Part shown: positions 9,412-18,400 of the stretch, piece by piece
How positions within the stretch are numbered: the first letter of the stretch is position 1
Layout: every line of letters begins with the position of its first letter
From: Xenorhabdus anantnagensis
Lineage (GTDB): Bacteria > Pseudomonadota > Gammaproteobacteria > Enterobacterales > Enterobacteriaceae
Length of the DNA: 64,000 nt
Direction: 5' to 3'
Assembly (NCBI RefSeq): GCF_028598555.1
Contig: NZ_JAQRFN010000010.1
Span: 62,001-126,000, forward strand
Made by a program: the position numbers and the translations under genes
The notes under the pieces: model-generated
Told to the model about the DNA's origin: nothing
The model's database searches: none
Seen by the model: only the letters and a program-made list of their open reading frames with translations

Positions 9412-10590
9412 TTAGACTGCTTTTACCTGAATAGGTTCACCTGTCAGACGTTTTTTCAGTGTTCGTTTTGTTCTATCAATCACATCACCGGCAAGCTGCC
9501 CACATGCGGCATCAATATCATCTCCCCTCGTTTTACGCACGATGGTCGTAAAACCATATCCCATCAGGACCTTGGAAAAACGATCGATTCGGCTGTTCGA
9601 GCTGCGCCCATAAGGTGCGCCCGGGAACGGGTTCCACGGAATCAGGTTGATCTTGCTAGGGGTATCTTTCAGGCATTCCGCCAATTGATGGGCTTGTTCA
9701 ACGCTGTCATTGACATGGTCAAGCATTACATATTCCACCGTAACACGTCCCTGATTCGCATTGGATTTTGTCAGGTAACGACGCACGCTGGCCAGAAACT
9801 CTTCAATATTGTACTTACGGTTAATGGGTACGATTTCGTCACGAATGTCATCAGTAGGTGCATGCAAGGAAATTGCCAGTGCAACATCGATCATCTCACC
9901 CAGTTTATCCAGTGCAGGAACAACGCCAGAGGTTGACAATGTCACACGGCGTTTTGACAGACCAAAACCAAAGTCATCCATCATGATTTCCATTGCTGGC
10001 ACGACATTGTTCAAATTGAGCAATGGTTCTCCCATGCCCATCATCACCACGTTGGTTATGGGGCGACGGCCACTGGATTTCAGTGATCCGATAATCTTGG
10101 CGGCACGCCAGACTTGACCAATAATTTCAGAGACTCGCAGATTGCGGTTAAAGCCCTGCTGAGCAGTAGAACAAAATTTACACTCTAAAGCACACCCCAC
10201 CTGAGATGAAACACACAGTGTCGCACGATCATCTTCTGGGATATAAACCGTTTCAACCTGTTGATCACCTACAGTAATCGCCCATTTGATTGTGCCATCA
10301 GAGGAGCGTTGCTCTTCTGCAACTTCTGGTGCTTTGATTTCAGCAACTTGTTGCAATTTCGCCCGGAGCACTTTGTTGATATCGGTCATCAGCTCGAAAT
10401 CGTCATAGCAATAATGGTAAATCCATTTCATGACCTGATCGGCACGAAAAGGTTTTTCTCCCATATCGATAAAGAATTGACGCATTTGTTTACGGTTAAG
10501 GTCGAACAAATTGATTTTACCGTTTTTCTTTTCAGGTATGACGGATACAGCGGAGGTTTCAGGTGGTACGGTTTCGTTAAGTTGGGACAT
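9412..10590 (-). CDS. rlmN: 23S rRNA/tRNA adenine C2-methyltransferase RlmN
   Basis: 392 residues. Radical-SAM enzyme that methylates C2 of A2503 in 23S rRNA and A37 in tRNAs. The cluster motif [15 protein letters not shown] gives the CxxxCxxC cysteines at about residues 134-141. [12 protein letters not shown] is the SAM-binding GEP motif. The second, transient methyl-carrying cysteine is in AACGQL near residue 364. Length fits the Enterobacterales family. Confidence 0.97.
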   Translation of the reverse strand: MSQLNETVPPETSAVSVIPEKKNGKINLFDLNRKQMRQFFIDMGEKPFRADQVMKWIYHYCYDDFELMTDINKVLRAKLQQVAEIKAPEVAEEQRSSDGTIKWAITVGDQQVETVYIPEDDRATLCVSSQVGCALECKFCSTAQQGFNRNLRVSEIIGQVWRAAKIIGSLKSSGRRPITNVVMMGMGEPLLNLNNVVPAMEIMMDDFGFGLSKRRVTLSTSGVVPALDKLGEMIDVALAISLHAPTDDIRDEIVPINRKYNIEEFLASVRRYLTKSNANQGRVTVEYVMLDHVNDSVEQAHQLAECLKDTPSKINLIPWNPFPGAPYGRSSNSRIDRFSKVLMGYGFTTIVRKTRGDDIDAACGQLAGDVIDRTKRTLKKRLTGEPIQVKAV

Positions 10591-10724
10591 TTTTACATCG
10601 CCTCGTTGTTACACTTTCGGCTCTATGCTGATCTAATTTCAGCACTAAGTTTTCATGCGGTAACTGCCAATTCAATGATCATTCTCTTTTTAGGCCAGAT
10701 TGCATTTGAGCCAAATTGAATGAA

Positions 10725-10773
10725 CATTGAAATAAAATAATAAACGCCCCGCTGAATCAAATCAGTGGGGCGT
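10725..10773 (-). terminator. Intrinsic terminator after ndk
   Basis: ACGCCCCACTGA (10773-10762) pairs with TCAGCGGGGCGT (10755-10744) around a 6-base loop, 12 pairs with one wobble or mismatch, followed on the minus strand by TTATTATTTTATTT. Separates ndk from rlmN. Confidence 0.85.
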
Positions 10774-10832
10774 ATCATTGTACAAACTTTACTGTTTATA
10801 TGCTACTGAGATGCTACATGTAGCTAAGGGCT

Positions 10833-11261
10833 TTAAAAGCGAGGAAAAACTTCATCATCACTGAAAAAGTAAGCAATCTCGCGACTTGCAGATTCCACAG
10901 AGTCTGAACCGTGAACCGCATTTTCAGTAAAGCTGTCTGCATAGTCTGCACGCAGAGTACCTGCCAAGGCATTATCAGGATTAGTGGCGCCCATCAGATC
11001 ACGGTGACGTTGAACCGCATTCTCGCCTTCCAAAACTTGTACCATAATTGGGCCAGAAGTCATAAACTCCACCAGACCATCAAAGAAAGGGCGGCCTTTG
11101 TGTTCAGCATAAAAACCTTCCGCCTGCTCACGAGTCAAATGCAGCATTTTGGCCGCAATGATTTTAAACCCTGCGCTTTCAAAACGAGCATAGATAGAAC
11201 CGATAACATCTTTCTTAACTGCGTTGGGTTTAATAATGGAAAAAGTACGTTCAATTGTCAT
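10833..11261 (-). CDS. ndk: Nucleoside diphosphate kinase
   Basis: 142 residues. Transfers the gamma phosphate between NTPs and NDPs through a phosphohistidine. The start [16 protein letters not shown] and the catalytic His in [13 protein letters not shown] (about residue 117) are clear. Upstream of rlmN as in E. coli. It is followed by a strong terminator and so probably forms its own unit. Confidence 0.97.
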   Translation of the reverse strand: MTIERTFSIIKPNAVKKDVIGSIYARFESAGFKIIAAKMLHLTREQAEGFYAEHKGRPFFDGLVEFMTSGPIMVQVLEGENAVQRHRDLMGATNPDNALAGTLRADYADSFTENAVHGSDSVESASREIAYFFSDDEVFPRF

Positions 11262-11596
11262 TGGGTAACCTCTTTGGCACTTTCAGCGATGATTCGATGA
11301 TTTGTTATAATTTTTATGTCCCACACAAAACCGGAGGGACAGCTCTACCCTGTATCAGATATCTGACAGGAATAAAAATAGGCGTTGATTATAGGAGGAG
11401 ACTTTCTGCTTGCCTACAAAAAACACAACATTTTATTAAAACTTTCTTAGCGAAAATTATCATTTTTTAGCATAAATCACATTTTTGCTTGATTACATCC
11501 TACAAGTTAAACTGATTTACTAATATTTAACCTTAATATCGGATAAAGTATCTGCATTGTATGTTGTTCTCTCATGCTCTGTTAATTCTATAAAAT
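11262..11596. other. ndk upstream region with no gene
   Basis: About 335 bases between ndk and the accessory block. It should hold the ndk promoter on the minus strand. I see no coding region; the stretch around 11310-11345 is locally richer in GC but not a recognisable RNA. Confidence 0.5.
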
Positions 11597-11633
11597 AATG
11601 CCTATTCAGGCGAATAAATCCCAAATAGGCATT
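11597..11633 (-). terminator. Intrinsic terminator after the 105-residue secreted protein gene
   Basis: A 10-bp perfect stem AATGCCTATT (11597-11606) / AATAGGCATT (11624-11633), followed on the minus strand by ATTTTAT. It lies 44 bases past the stop at 11677. Confidence 0.75.
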
Positions 11634-11676
11634 CTGATCAGGATCATTGAATTGGTGTTTTTTAACTGAATATCAA

Positions 11677-11994
11677 TTACAAAACTGTATCTGTGACACA
11701 TTGAACAAAAGGTTTAACCACATCGGTCATTTCCTTATTTAATGGTTTATTAGTTTCATCAGAAACTTTAAGTTCCCCTTTTAATCGCTCATTAGTATCT
11801 TTGGTTGTTTTATCCAATGTACCAATAATGCTAATGGTATATTTACGGTCTATGGGTAATAAATCTGTACATTTTATCAATGCTCCCTGTTGGACAGGCT
11901 CTTGGTTATGTTTAATACTTGTCACTGATGTATCAGCAAAAGATGCAGGAATATAAAATGCTCCCAGCAATAAAACATATGAAAAATATTTCAC
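11677..11994 (-). CDS. Small exported protein of unknown function
   Basis: 105 residues with a good Sec signal peptide: MKYFSYVLLLGAFYIPASFA with cleavage likely after AxFA at residue 20. The mature part is hydrophilic with two cysteines (about 42 and 99) that could form one disulphide in the periplasm, and has no repeat or membrane segment. I do not recognise the family. It is 67 bases downstream of the XRE regulator on the same strand and is probably accessory, since core gene order would put pbpC next to ndk. Confidence 0.65.
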   Translation of the reverse strand: MKYFSYVLLLGAFYIPASFADTSVTSIKHNQEPVQQGALIKCTDLLPIDRKYTISIIGTLDKTTKDTNERLKGELKVSDETNKPLNKEMTDVVKPFVQCVTDTVL

Positions 11995-12061
11995 CTTATT
12001 TCCTCACTGTTGACGTTTAATTAATCTCTCAATCTATTGGGTATAATGATTGAATCACTGA

Positions 12062-12268
12062 CTAATCTTCTTTAAACTCCAATATATCCCCAGGTTGGCA
12101 ATCCAAATATTGACAAATGGCATTCAGGGTAGAAAATCGAATACCTTTAATTTTCCCTGTTTTCAGCAGGGAAAGATTCTGTTCAGTAATACCAATGGCT
12201 AGAGCTAAGTCTTTAGATTTAACCTTACGTTTTGCCATGACCACGTCAAGATTAATAAGAATTGCCAC
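12062..12268 (-). CDS. XRE-family helix-turn-helix regulator (YozG type)
   Basis: 68 residues, almost entirely a Cro/C1-type HTH. KSKDLALAIGITEQNLSLL is the helix-turn-helix, followed by the GKIKGIRFSTLNAICQYLDC scaffold and the typical end QPGDILEF. It starts 8 bases after the DUF2975 gene, the conserved pairing of this regulator subfamily with DUF2975 membrane proteins. Probably a repressor of its own operon; target unknown. Confidence 0.85.
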   Translation of the reverse strand: MAILINLDVVMAKRKVKSKDLALAIGITEQNLSLLKTGKIKGIRFSTLNAICQYLDCQPGDILEFKED

Positions 12269-12276
12269 GGTATCCC

Positions 12277-12837
12277 CTATAAAATACTCTGATTTTCTTC
12301 ATATATATCACATGCTTGATAAAGAATACGCGAGATAATCGTCAGACAAACTGAAATGAAAATCGCAACAAAATGGCTGGAAGTTAAGCTTACTGAAATA
12401 AAGCGTTCACCTACTGGCGCAGATATTGTTAACCACAACGTTAATAGAGGTTGACACAAAATGTCTAAGATACTCCATAAAATCACTCCCCAACCTGCAT
12501 ATTCTAAATATTTAACCGTACCTTTGGAGAAATAATCACCTTTTCTATAATTGCCGAACAATCGATAAAAAGCCCAAAAACTGCCAACTAACGATAATAG
12601 TGGGATGGTTGATATCAATATTCCTCCCATTAACTTCCATGCACCAAAAGTGTCCTTATCAAAATGGGATAATATTCTCCCAGTCAGTGCAAGCTCCAAT
12701 CCATATTTTTCCAAAATTAATTTTGGTTCCAGCCAGCTAAGAACATTCGCCACCATCACGGCAATAATAATCAATAACGATAATTTAGACATCAGCAAAC
12801 TAAGTGTCGTTATTCGTGTGAGTTTTGAATTGTGCAT
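12277..12837 (-). CDS. DUF2975 family four-helix membrane protein
   Basis: 186 residues with four predicted membrane segments: about 12-33 (TLSLLMSKLSLLIIIAVMVA), 70-92 (MGGILISTIPLLSLVGSFWA), 112-132 and 153-175. Between segments 2 and 3 is the loop FRLFGNYRKGDYFS, typical of DUF2975. Together with the downstream XRE gene it forms the common DUF2975-HTH pair, found in many bacteria without a settled function. Inserted between ndk and pbpC. Confidence 0.8.
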   Translation of the reverse strand: MHNSKLTRITTLSLLMSKLSLLIIIAVMVANVLSWLEPKLILEKYGLELALTGRILSHFDKDTFGAWKLMGGILISTIPLLSLVGSFWAFYRLFGNYRKGDYFSKGTVKYLEYAGWGVILWSILDILCQPLLTLWLTISAPVGERFISVSLTSSHFVAIFISVCLTIISRILYQACDIYEENQSIL

Positions 12838-12941
12838 TATGCATATTATCCATTTTTGAATTTAGATCAAATTATAAACGAAGATTATCGTAAAACAATA
12901 ATTTTTTATCGTTAAATATGAAATAAACTGCATGTGGAAAC

Positions 12942-12968
12942 AAAAAACATGGCTAACACCATGTTTTT
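12942..12968 (-). terminator. Intrinsic terminator after pbpC
   Basis: A 10-bp perfect stem AAAAACATGG (12943-12952) / CCATGTTTTT (12959-12968) with loop CTAACA. On the minus strand the descending arm ends in a run of T. Lies about 95 bases past the pbpC stop. Confidence 0.75.
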
Positions 12969-13029
12969 AATGAAATTATTTATGGGGAATTTAATGTCAA
13001 AAGAAGTTTAATGCCAAAAACAATGCTGA

Positions 13030-13074
13030 GATCACTTCAACACAAGTCACCTCAACATGAGTCACTTCAACACA
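13030..13074. repeat. 15-bp tandem repeat, three copies, at the pbpC stop
   Basis: Copies GATCACTTCAACACA, AGTCACCTCAACATG and AGTCACTTCAACACA at 13030, 13045 and 13060. The last copy contains the stop and final four codons (FVLK) of pbpC, so the array looks like outward duplication of the gene end. Confidence 0.85.
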
Positions 13075-15395
13075 AAATTGATTGAGCTGATTTGTCCACT
13101 CAAATCCAAGATACTGAGCTGATATTTACCTGGTTGTGATAAAGTCTTACTCCAAGATTGGTTATTTTTTGTCACAGCAACTTGCTCACCATTCAAAAAC
13201 CACCATTGCTTACCACTGCCTCCTTGTGTCGTAATCCGCAAGTCCAAATCCTTTTTACCCGGAATACGCTTCAATACTTCTCCTTCACGAATTCCAATAA
13301 TCAATAATGGTGCTTGATCCATTTTCATGGGTGGGCATTGTTGGTTAATGGGAGGAAGCCGATTTGCACGACGTTCGTTAATGGGTAACCATGCTTCTAA
13401 CGAGATTGGCCACAGGCTTATCGTTTCAAGATGGGCATCAGGACAATCAGGCGCAACACGCAAGCCATTTTTATCCAGCCATATCCGTTCGTTGATCCCT
13501 GAAATACCTTCCTGTTCCACGGCAGATAGTGTTGGGGGAATCGTATTATCCAAAATCCAGCTCAAACGACGCTGCCGACAGTTATTGCTACCTTGGGACA
13601 GGATAGTTCCGCTCGGCCAGCAAATGATTGCTTGCGTGACACTGGCTGGTCGAGGATCAATAGGAATACGCATTGAGCTATAACGCAAATTCTCCATTAA
13701 TAATCCATTGATTTGATTCATGATTGGTATCGCCGTGGCATACCCGAACTGACCAATAACAGGAGTTCCGTCTGGTCTGCCGACCCAAACACCTATGGTA
13801 TAACGCGCATTCAGGCCAATTGCCCATGCATCTCTATAGCCATAGCTTGTACCTGTTTTCCATGCCAGCGGGACACTGGCGGGCAAAATATTATCGGGTT
13901 GAGGGAGTCCTTCTCCCGCCATAATCCTTCTGACAATCCAAGCCGCCCCGGCAGAGAACAATTGCCTGTTCCGTACTTTTTGTTGCGGTGTAAAACGCAG
14001 TGGAGATACTTTTCCCTGACGGGCAAAAGCACTGTATGCCGAAACCAATTCATCCATACGAGCGGCAGTCCCTCCTAAAATAAGGGATAAATTCGGTTCG
14101 CTGCCCAATGGGAAGCGCAGTTTCGTTCCCACATTGCGTAAATTAGCCGTAAATCGTTTGGCACCATAGGCTTCAAGAAGTTGTACAGCGGGCAAGTTCA
14201 ACGATCTGACCAAGGCATCACTAGCACTCACCGGCCCATTGAATCCACTGTCAAAATTACCGGGTCGATAGTCATTAAAGAGACGAGGAACATCCTGCAA
14301 TAAAGACTCAGCATGAATTAACCCATCATCCAACGCCATAGCATATAAAAAGGGTTTCAATGTGGAGCCGGGCGAACGCCACGCGCTTATCATATCCACA
14401 TGCCCAAAACGACTGTCATCCTGAAAATCTACAGAACCAATATAAGCTTTAACAGACATGTCAGAGTGATCCACAACTAATACGCCAATTGATGTTTTGG
14501 CTGCCAACTGATATTTCCAGTTGAGTACTATGTCTTCCAATTGACGTTGTAGACCAGTATCAATGGTCGATTGGATCACTTCCTGCTGATTTTCATTCGT
14601 CATTCGCCTTGCTAATAATGGCGCAAGATGAGGAACCTGACGTGGAGCCAACCATATGTTTTCCTCTTTGATATCAGCCACTTTCTTCTCTGACCAAACA
14701 TGATACTGCGCCAGTCGCTGCAATACCTTATCACGTGCTGCTTGTGCTCGTTCTGGATAGCGATCCGGCCGTAATCTGCTGGGGGCTTGTGGCAATACAA
14801 CCAATAACGCCGCCTCTCCAGACGAAAGTTCTGACGGTGATTTCCCTAAATAAGCCCAGCTTGCAGCTCCAACACCCTGCAATGTGCCACCAAAAGGCGC
14901 TCGATTCAGGTACATCTCCAAAATTTCATCTTTTGAATAGTGCCATTCCAACTGCAATGTGCGCCAAATTTGTTTGAATTTTCCCGCAAAAGTACGTGGA
15001 TGTGGATCTATCAGTCGGGCAACCTGCATGGAAATGGTACTGCCCCCTGATACTATTTTTCCTGCGCGAAGATCTTGCCATGCAGCCCGTAAAAGGGAGA
15101 GCGGATTGATACCGGGATGTTTATAGAACCAGCGATCTTCATAAGCCAGTAGTGCCTGAAGATATTCTGGAGAAACTTGATCTAAGGTGATGGGATAACG
15201 CCAAATCCCCTCGCTGTCAGCAAAACGCCACAACGGTGAGCCATCAGCTCCCACCACTACACGCGCCATTTTGACGTTATATATGGGCAACGGCCAGATT
15301 TTATCTGCCAACCACATTGTGGTGGAGGAAACCAACACAATAGCCAGCGTAACCGTCAAGATAAGCAGATAACTTCGGGAGAATAATTTTCTCAT
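13062..15395 (-). CDS. pbpC: Penicillin-binding protein 1C
   Basis: 777 residues. One N-terminal membrane anchor at about 9-28, then a GT51 glycosyltransferase domain (EDRWFYKHPGINPLSL with catalytic Glu, GGSTISMQVAR) and a transpeptidase domain with STLK (catalytic Ser), SLN and KTGTSYGYRDAWA motifs. It ends in the PBP1C-specific C-terminal domain. Bifunctional peptidoglycan synthase of poorly known role. It is 57 bases downstream of yfhM on the same strand, the conserved PBP1C/alpha-2-macroglobulin pair thought to repair cell wall after protease or host attack. Confidence 0.95.
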   Translation of the reverse strand: MRKLFSRSYLLILTVTLAIVLVSSTTMWLADKIWPLPIYNVKMARVVVGADGSPLWRFADSEGIWRYPITLDQVSPEYLQALLAYEDRWFYKHPGINPLSLLRAAWQDLRAGKIVSGGSTISMQVARLIDPHPRTFAGKFKQIWRTLQLEWHYSKDEILEMYLNRAPFGGTLQGVGAASWAYLGKSPSELSSGEAALLVVLPQAPSRLRPDRYPERAQAARDKVLQRLAQYHVWSEKKVADIKEENIWLAPRQVPHLAPLLARRMTNENQQEVIQSTIDTGLQRQLEDIVLNWKYQLAAKTSIGVLVVDHSDMSVKAYIGSVDFQDDSRFGHVDMISAWRSPGSTLKPFLYAMALDDGLIHAESLLQDVPRLFNDYRPGNFDSGFNGPVSASDALVRSLNLPAVQLLEAYGAKRFTANLRNVGTKLRFPLGSEPNLSLILGGTAARMDELVSAYSAFARQGKVSPLRFTPQQKVRNRQLFSAGAAWIVRRIMAGEGLPQPDNILPASVPLAWKTGTSYGYRDAWAIGLNARYTIGVWVGRPDGTPVIGQFGYATAIPIMNQINGLLMENLRYSSMRIPIDPRPASVTQAIICWPSGTILSQGSNNCRQRRLSWILDNTIPPTLSAVEQEGISGINERIWLDKNGLRVAPDCPDAHLETISLWPISLEAWLPINERRANRLPPINQQCPPMKMDQAPLLIIGIREGEVLKRIPGKKDLDLRITTQGGSGKQWWFLNGEQVAVTKNNQSWSKTLSQPGKYQLSILDLSGQISSINFVLK

Positions 15396-15404
15396 TAAAA
15401 CCGT

Positions 15405-15444
15405 ATCCGAAAAGAGATAGCCCCTATCTTCCGGGATAGAGGCT
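15405..15444 (-). terminator. Hairpin between yfhM and pbpC
   Basis: AGCCTCTATC pairs with GATAGGGGCT (15444-15435 and 15428-15419) with one mismatch, followed on the minus strand by ATCTCTTTTC. Probably a partial terminator that lowers pbpC expression relative to yfhM. Confidence 0.5.
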
Positions 15445-15452
15445 GATGATGA

Positions 15453-18400
15453 TTAACGGACAACTTCCAGTCTTGAGTCGGTTTCACCCACGGCACGCCA
15501 GTTAGGGACATACATGGATTCAACCTGTGGTGCTGGTACTTGATAAACTCCTGGTGCAACTGCACGAGCCAAATACAGTAATGTCACTGATTTATAAGAT
15601 GGCACAGCAACAGCGGCAACAAAGCGATCATCACGGTATTCGATGTGACGGATATCCGCATTTTGCATTTCTTCAATAAAATCTTTCAAACCCGTCGCAC
15701 TGTCATTCAAGCTGGCACTGCTGGCTGCCAGGTTTTGGTTTTCAATCTCCAATCCGGCTGGCAGTAAATCTACTATCAATGCATCCGGCACTGATTGGCT
15801 TGCACTGACTTCCAACTTAACAACGATCATCTCCCCACTTTTCATATGTCCGATGTGGGCTGTATGACCTTCTAAGTCAAAGTAAGTACGCTTAATTTTC
15901 AAAACATTTGAGTGCGGTTTAGGGGTATTCAGTAGATATCCCACTATATTCAAGCGCGAGTACAGTGTACTGTCACCACGGTTGCTGATATCCACACCTT
16001 TTGAAAGCTGGTCTGCCGTTAATGTCTCAGTCAATGCACTATCACGGTTAATTGGCGGCATTTGCTGGTTAATTGCTGCTTTCCACGATTGTTCAGTAGC
16101 GCCAATAAAGTAACGTCCAGCCAGATACAGCGAATTACTCTCCTGTGTTGAGAAGTAACGGTGACTAGACAATTCATTGGATAAATTAAGCAATTTTTCG
16201 TCACGATCCTTCTGCAACATATTGTGCTCTGTCAACAGGGCAACAATCAGCGCATTATCACGGATAACACTGCCATAGTCACCCAACCCATAACCAGGTT
16301 CGCGGGGTTTATTAACGCCCAAACGAACGGCATCATTGCCACGGGTATTATCACCCATCATTTTCAGTGCAATTCCCAATTGAACCAGAGACAAGCCACT
16401 TGCTGCCTGCCCCCGACGTTCATAAAGCTGTCTCAACCCACTCAACGGTGCTTTCTGCTGATTAGCCAAGACCAAACCTGCATAGGCCTGCACAGAAAAT
16501 TGTGTCGCTATACGCGAACCATTGTAGCGATCAGTGATAATGGTTCTATCTTGCAGGTAACGCAGTAAACGGTTATTAGCTGTTTTCAGGGCATCAGCGG
16601 GAACGCTGTATCCCTGCTGGGTTGCACGAAACAGAAAATCCGTCGTATAAGCAGTCAACCAGAACGCTTCATCACCATTACGATTCCACAACGAAAAGCC
16701 GCCATCATGGCGCTGCATGCTCAGCAAATGTGTAATCCCCGCCTCAATGGCCTTTCTGCGCTTTTCATCACTTTGAGTATTGATACCCAGCTTTTTCAAT
16801 TCAGCCTCATTGGAATAGAGTGACGGATAAAGCCCGCTCACTGTCTGCTCTAAACAACCATAAGGATAAGCATATAATTCACGAATATAACGGGCGATTT
16901 GCAATGGTGGACTGCTGGTCAGTAATAACTGTCCTTCTACCGTTTCTGGAGCCAAATCTGAAATGGCTGCCAGTGGTAATTGCCAATTTTGACCTTGGTG
17001 AATCACATCAGAAAATTGGATAGTTTTGGCCGGATATGCAGGGCGAACACCTATTTTCCAACTGTTTTTATACTGCGTCAGTTTTTCGTCAGGCAGGTTC
17101 AGGCCATCAATGGTCAGGGAGACTTCGCCCTGTCCAAATCCATAATCTGCTTTGACCGGAATTTTAACTGTTGTACGTTTCCCTTTTTCCAATATGAGTT
17201 TTTTGCTTGTCACACCTTGTAATTTGACCAATCCTTCAGCAGTAAACTTCAATGTCAGGACTTGAGGTTGCTCAGTTGAATTGGTGATATCCAACGACAG
17301 TTGGGACTGATCGCCTCCCGCCATAAAGCGAGGCAATGACATTTGAGTAATGACCGGTGCTGCGACAATGATTTTATGTTCATTGTGACCATATTCATCA
17401 CTACTCCATGCCTGTGCCATCAATCTGAGTTCTCCATTGAAATCTGGAATAGGCAGGGTAATCTCACCTTCCCCATCAGCATTCAAAGTAACTGGCTTGG
17501 CTTGCTCTGCAATAATTTTGACTTCCGTTAATGGTTTTTTACCCCCTCGCTCCAGAGCACTATCATTCCCATCTCCACCAAAGCGCAGATTTGCCTGACG
17601 ACCTTCCGCTTCAATCAGATGACCGTAAACATCATATTGATCAACGCTATAGCGTTTACGACCAAAGAACGCTTCATAAGGATCGGGAGTTTTAAAGTTA
17701 GTAATACTTAATACCCCTGAATCTACCGCTGAGAGCAGAACATTAACTTGTTTAGGAAGTTGTTGCCCCTGCTGAGGAGTTACTTTGATTTTGACTGTGA
17801 GATCCTGATTTGGACGCATCTTATCAGGTGCATTCAAGGCTAAGTTCAGCTTACGCCCCTCATCCATCAGTGGCAGATGTAATACACCGATTGCCCGCTT
17901 AGGTGTTGCCTGACGGGATTTATCACCTGGACGCACTACAACCGCAGTAAGATACAAATCATGGCGTGCCCACGCCTGATTAATGGGAATCTCAACATCC
18001 AAACCCTTTTCTGGAACATCTATTTCCTGCCACCACAACGGGCCATCACTGGATTCTACCAACAAATAACCTTTACCCTCTTGTGGTGCAACCAAGCGCA
18101 CTTTCACTTTCTCGCCCGGTTTATAGGCAGGTTTATCCAGTGACAATTTGACTTGATCCGGGCGTACTGCCCCAGTACCTCCAGTATTATCCTGCCATGA
18201 ATAACCCGCCCAGAAATTTAAGCTAGTAACGATCTGATTTTGTGGATTTACAACTTCAATTCGATAAGCTCCCCAATCCACAGGGAAACTGATTTTAGCT
18301 GTACCATTTTCCGCAGTCTGAACATGTTCATCAGCCATTACCAAATCTTTCTGGTCATAACCCGAATCCCAACCAGTACTGTCAGACCAACGCCAATAGT

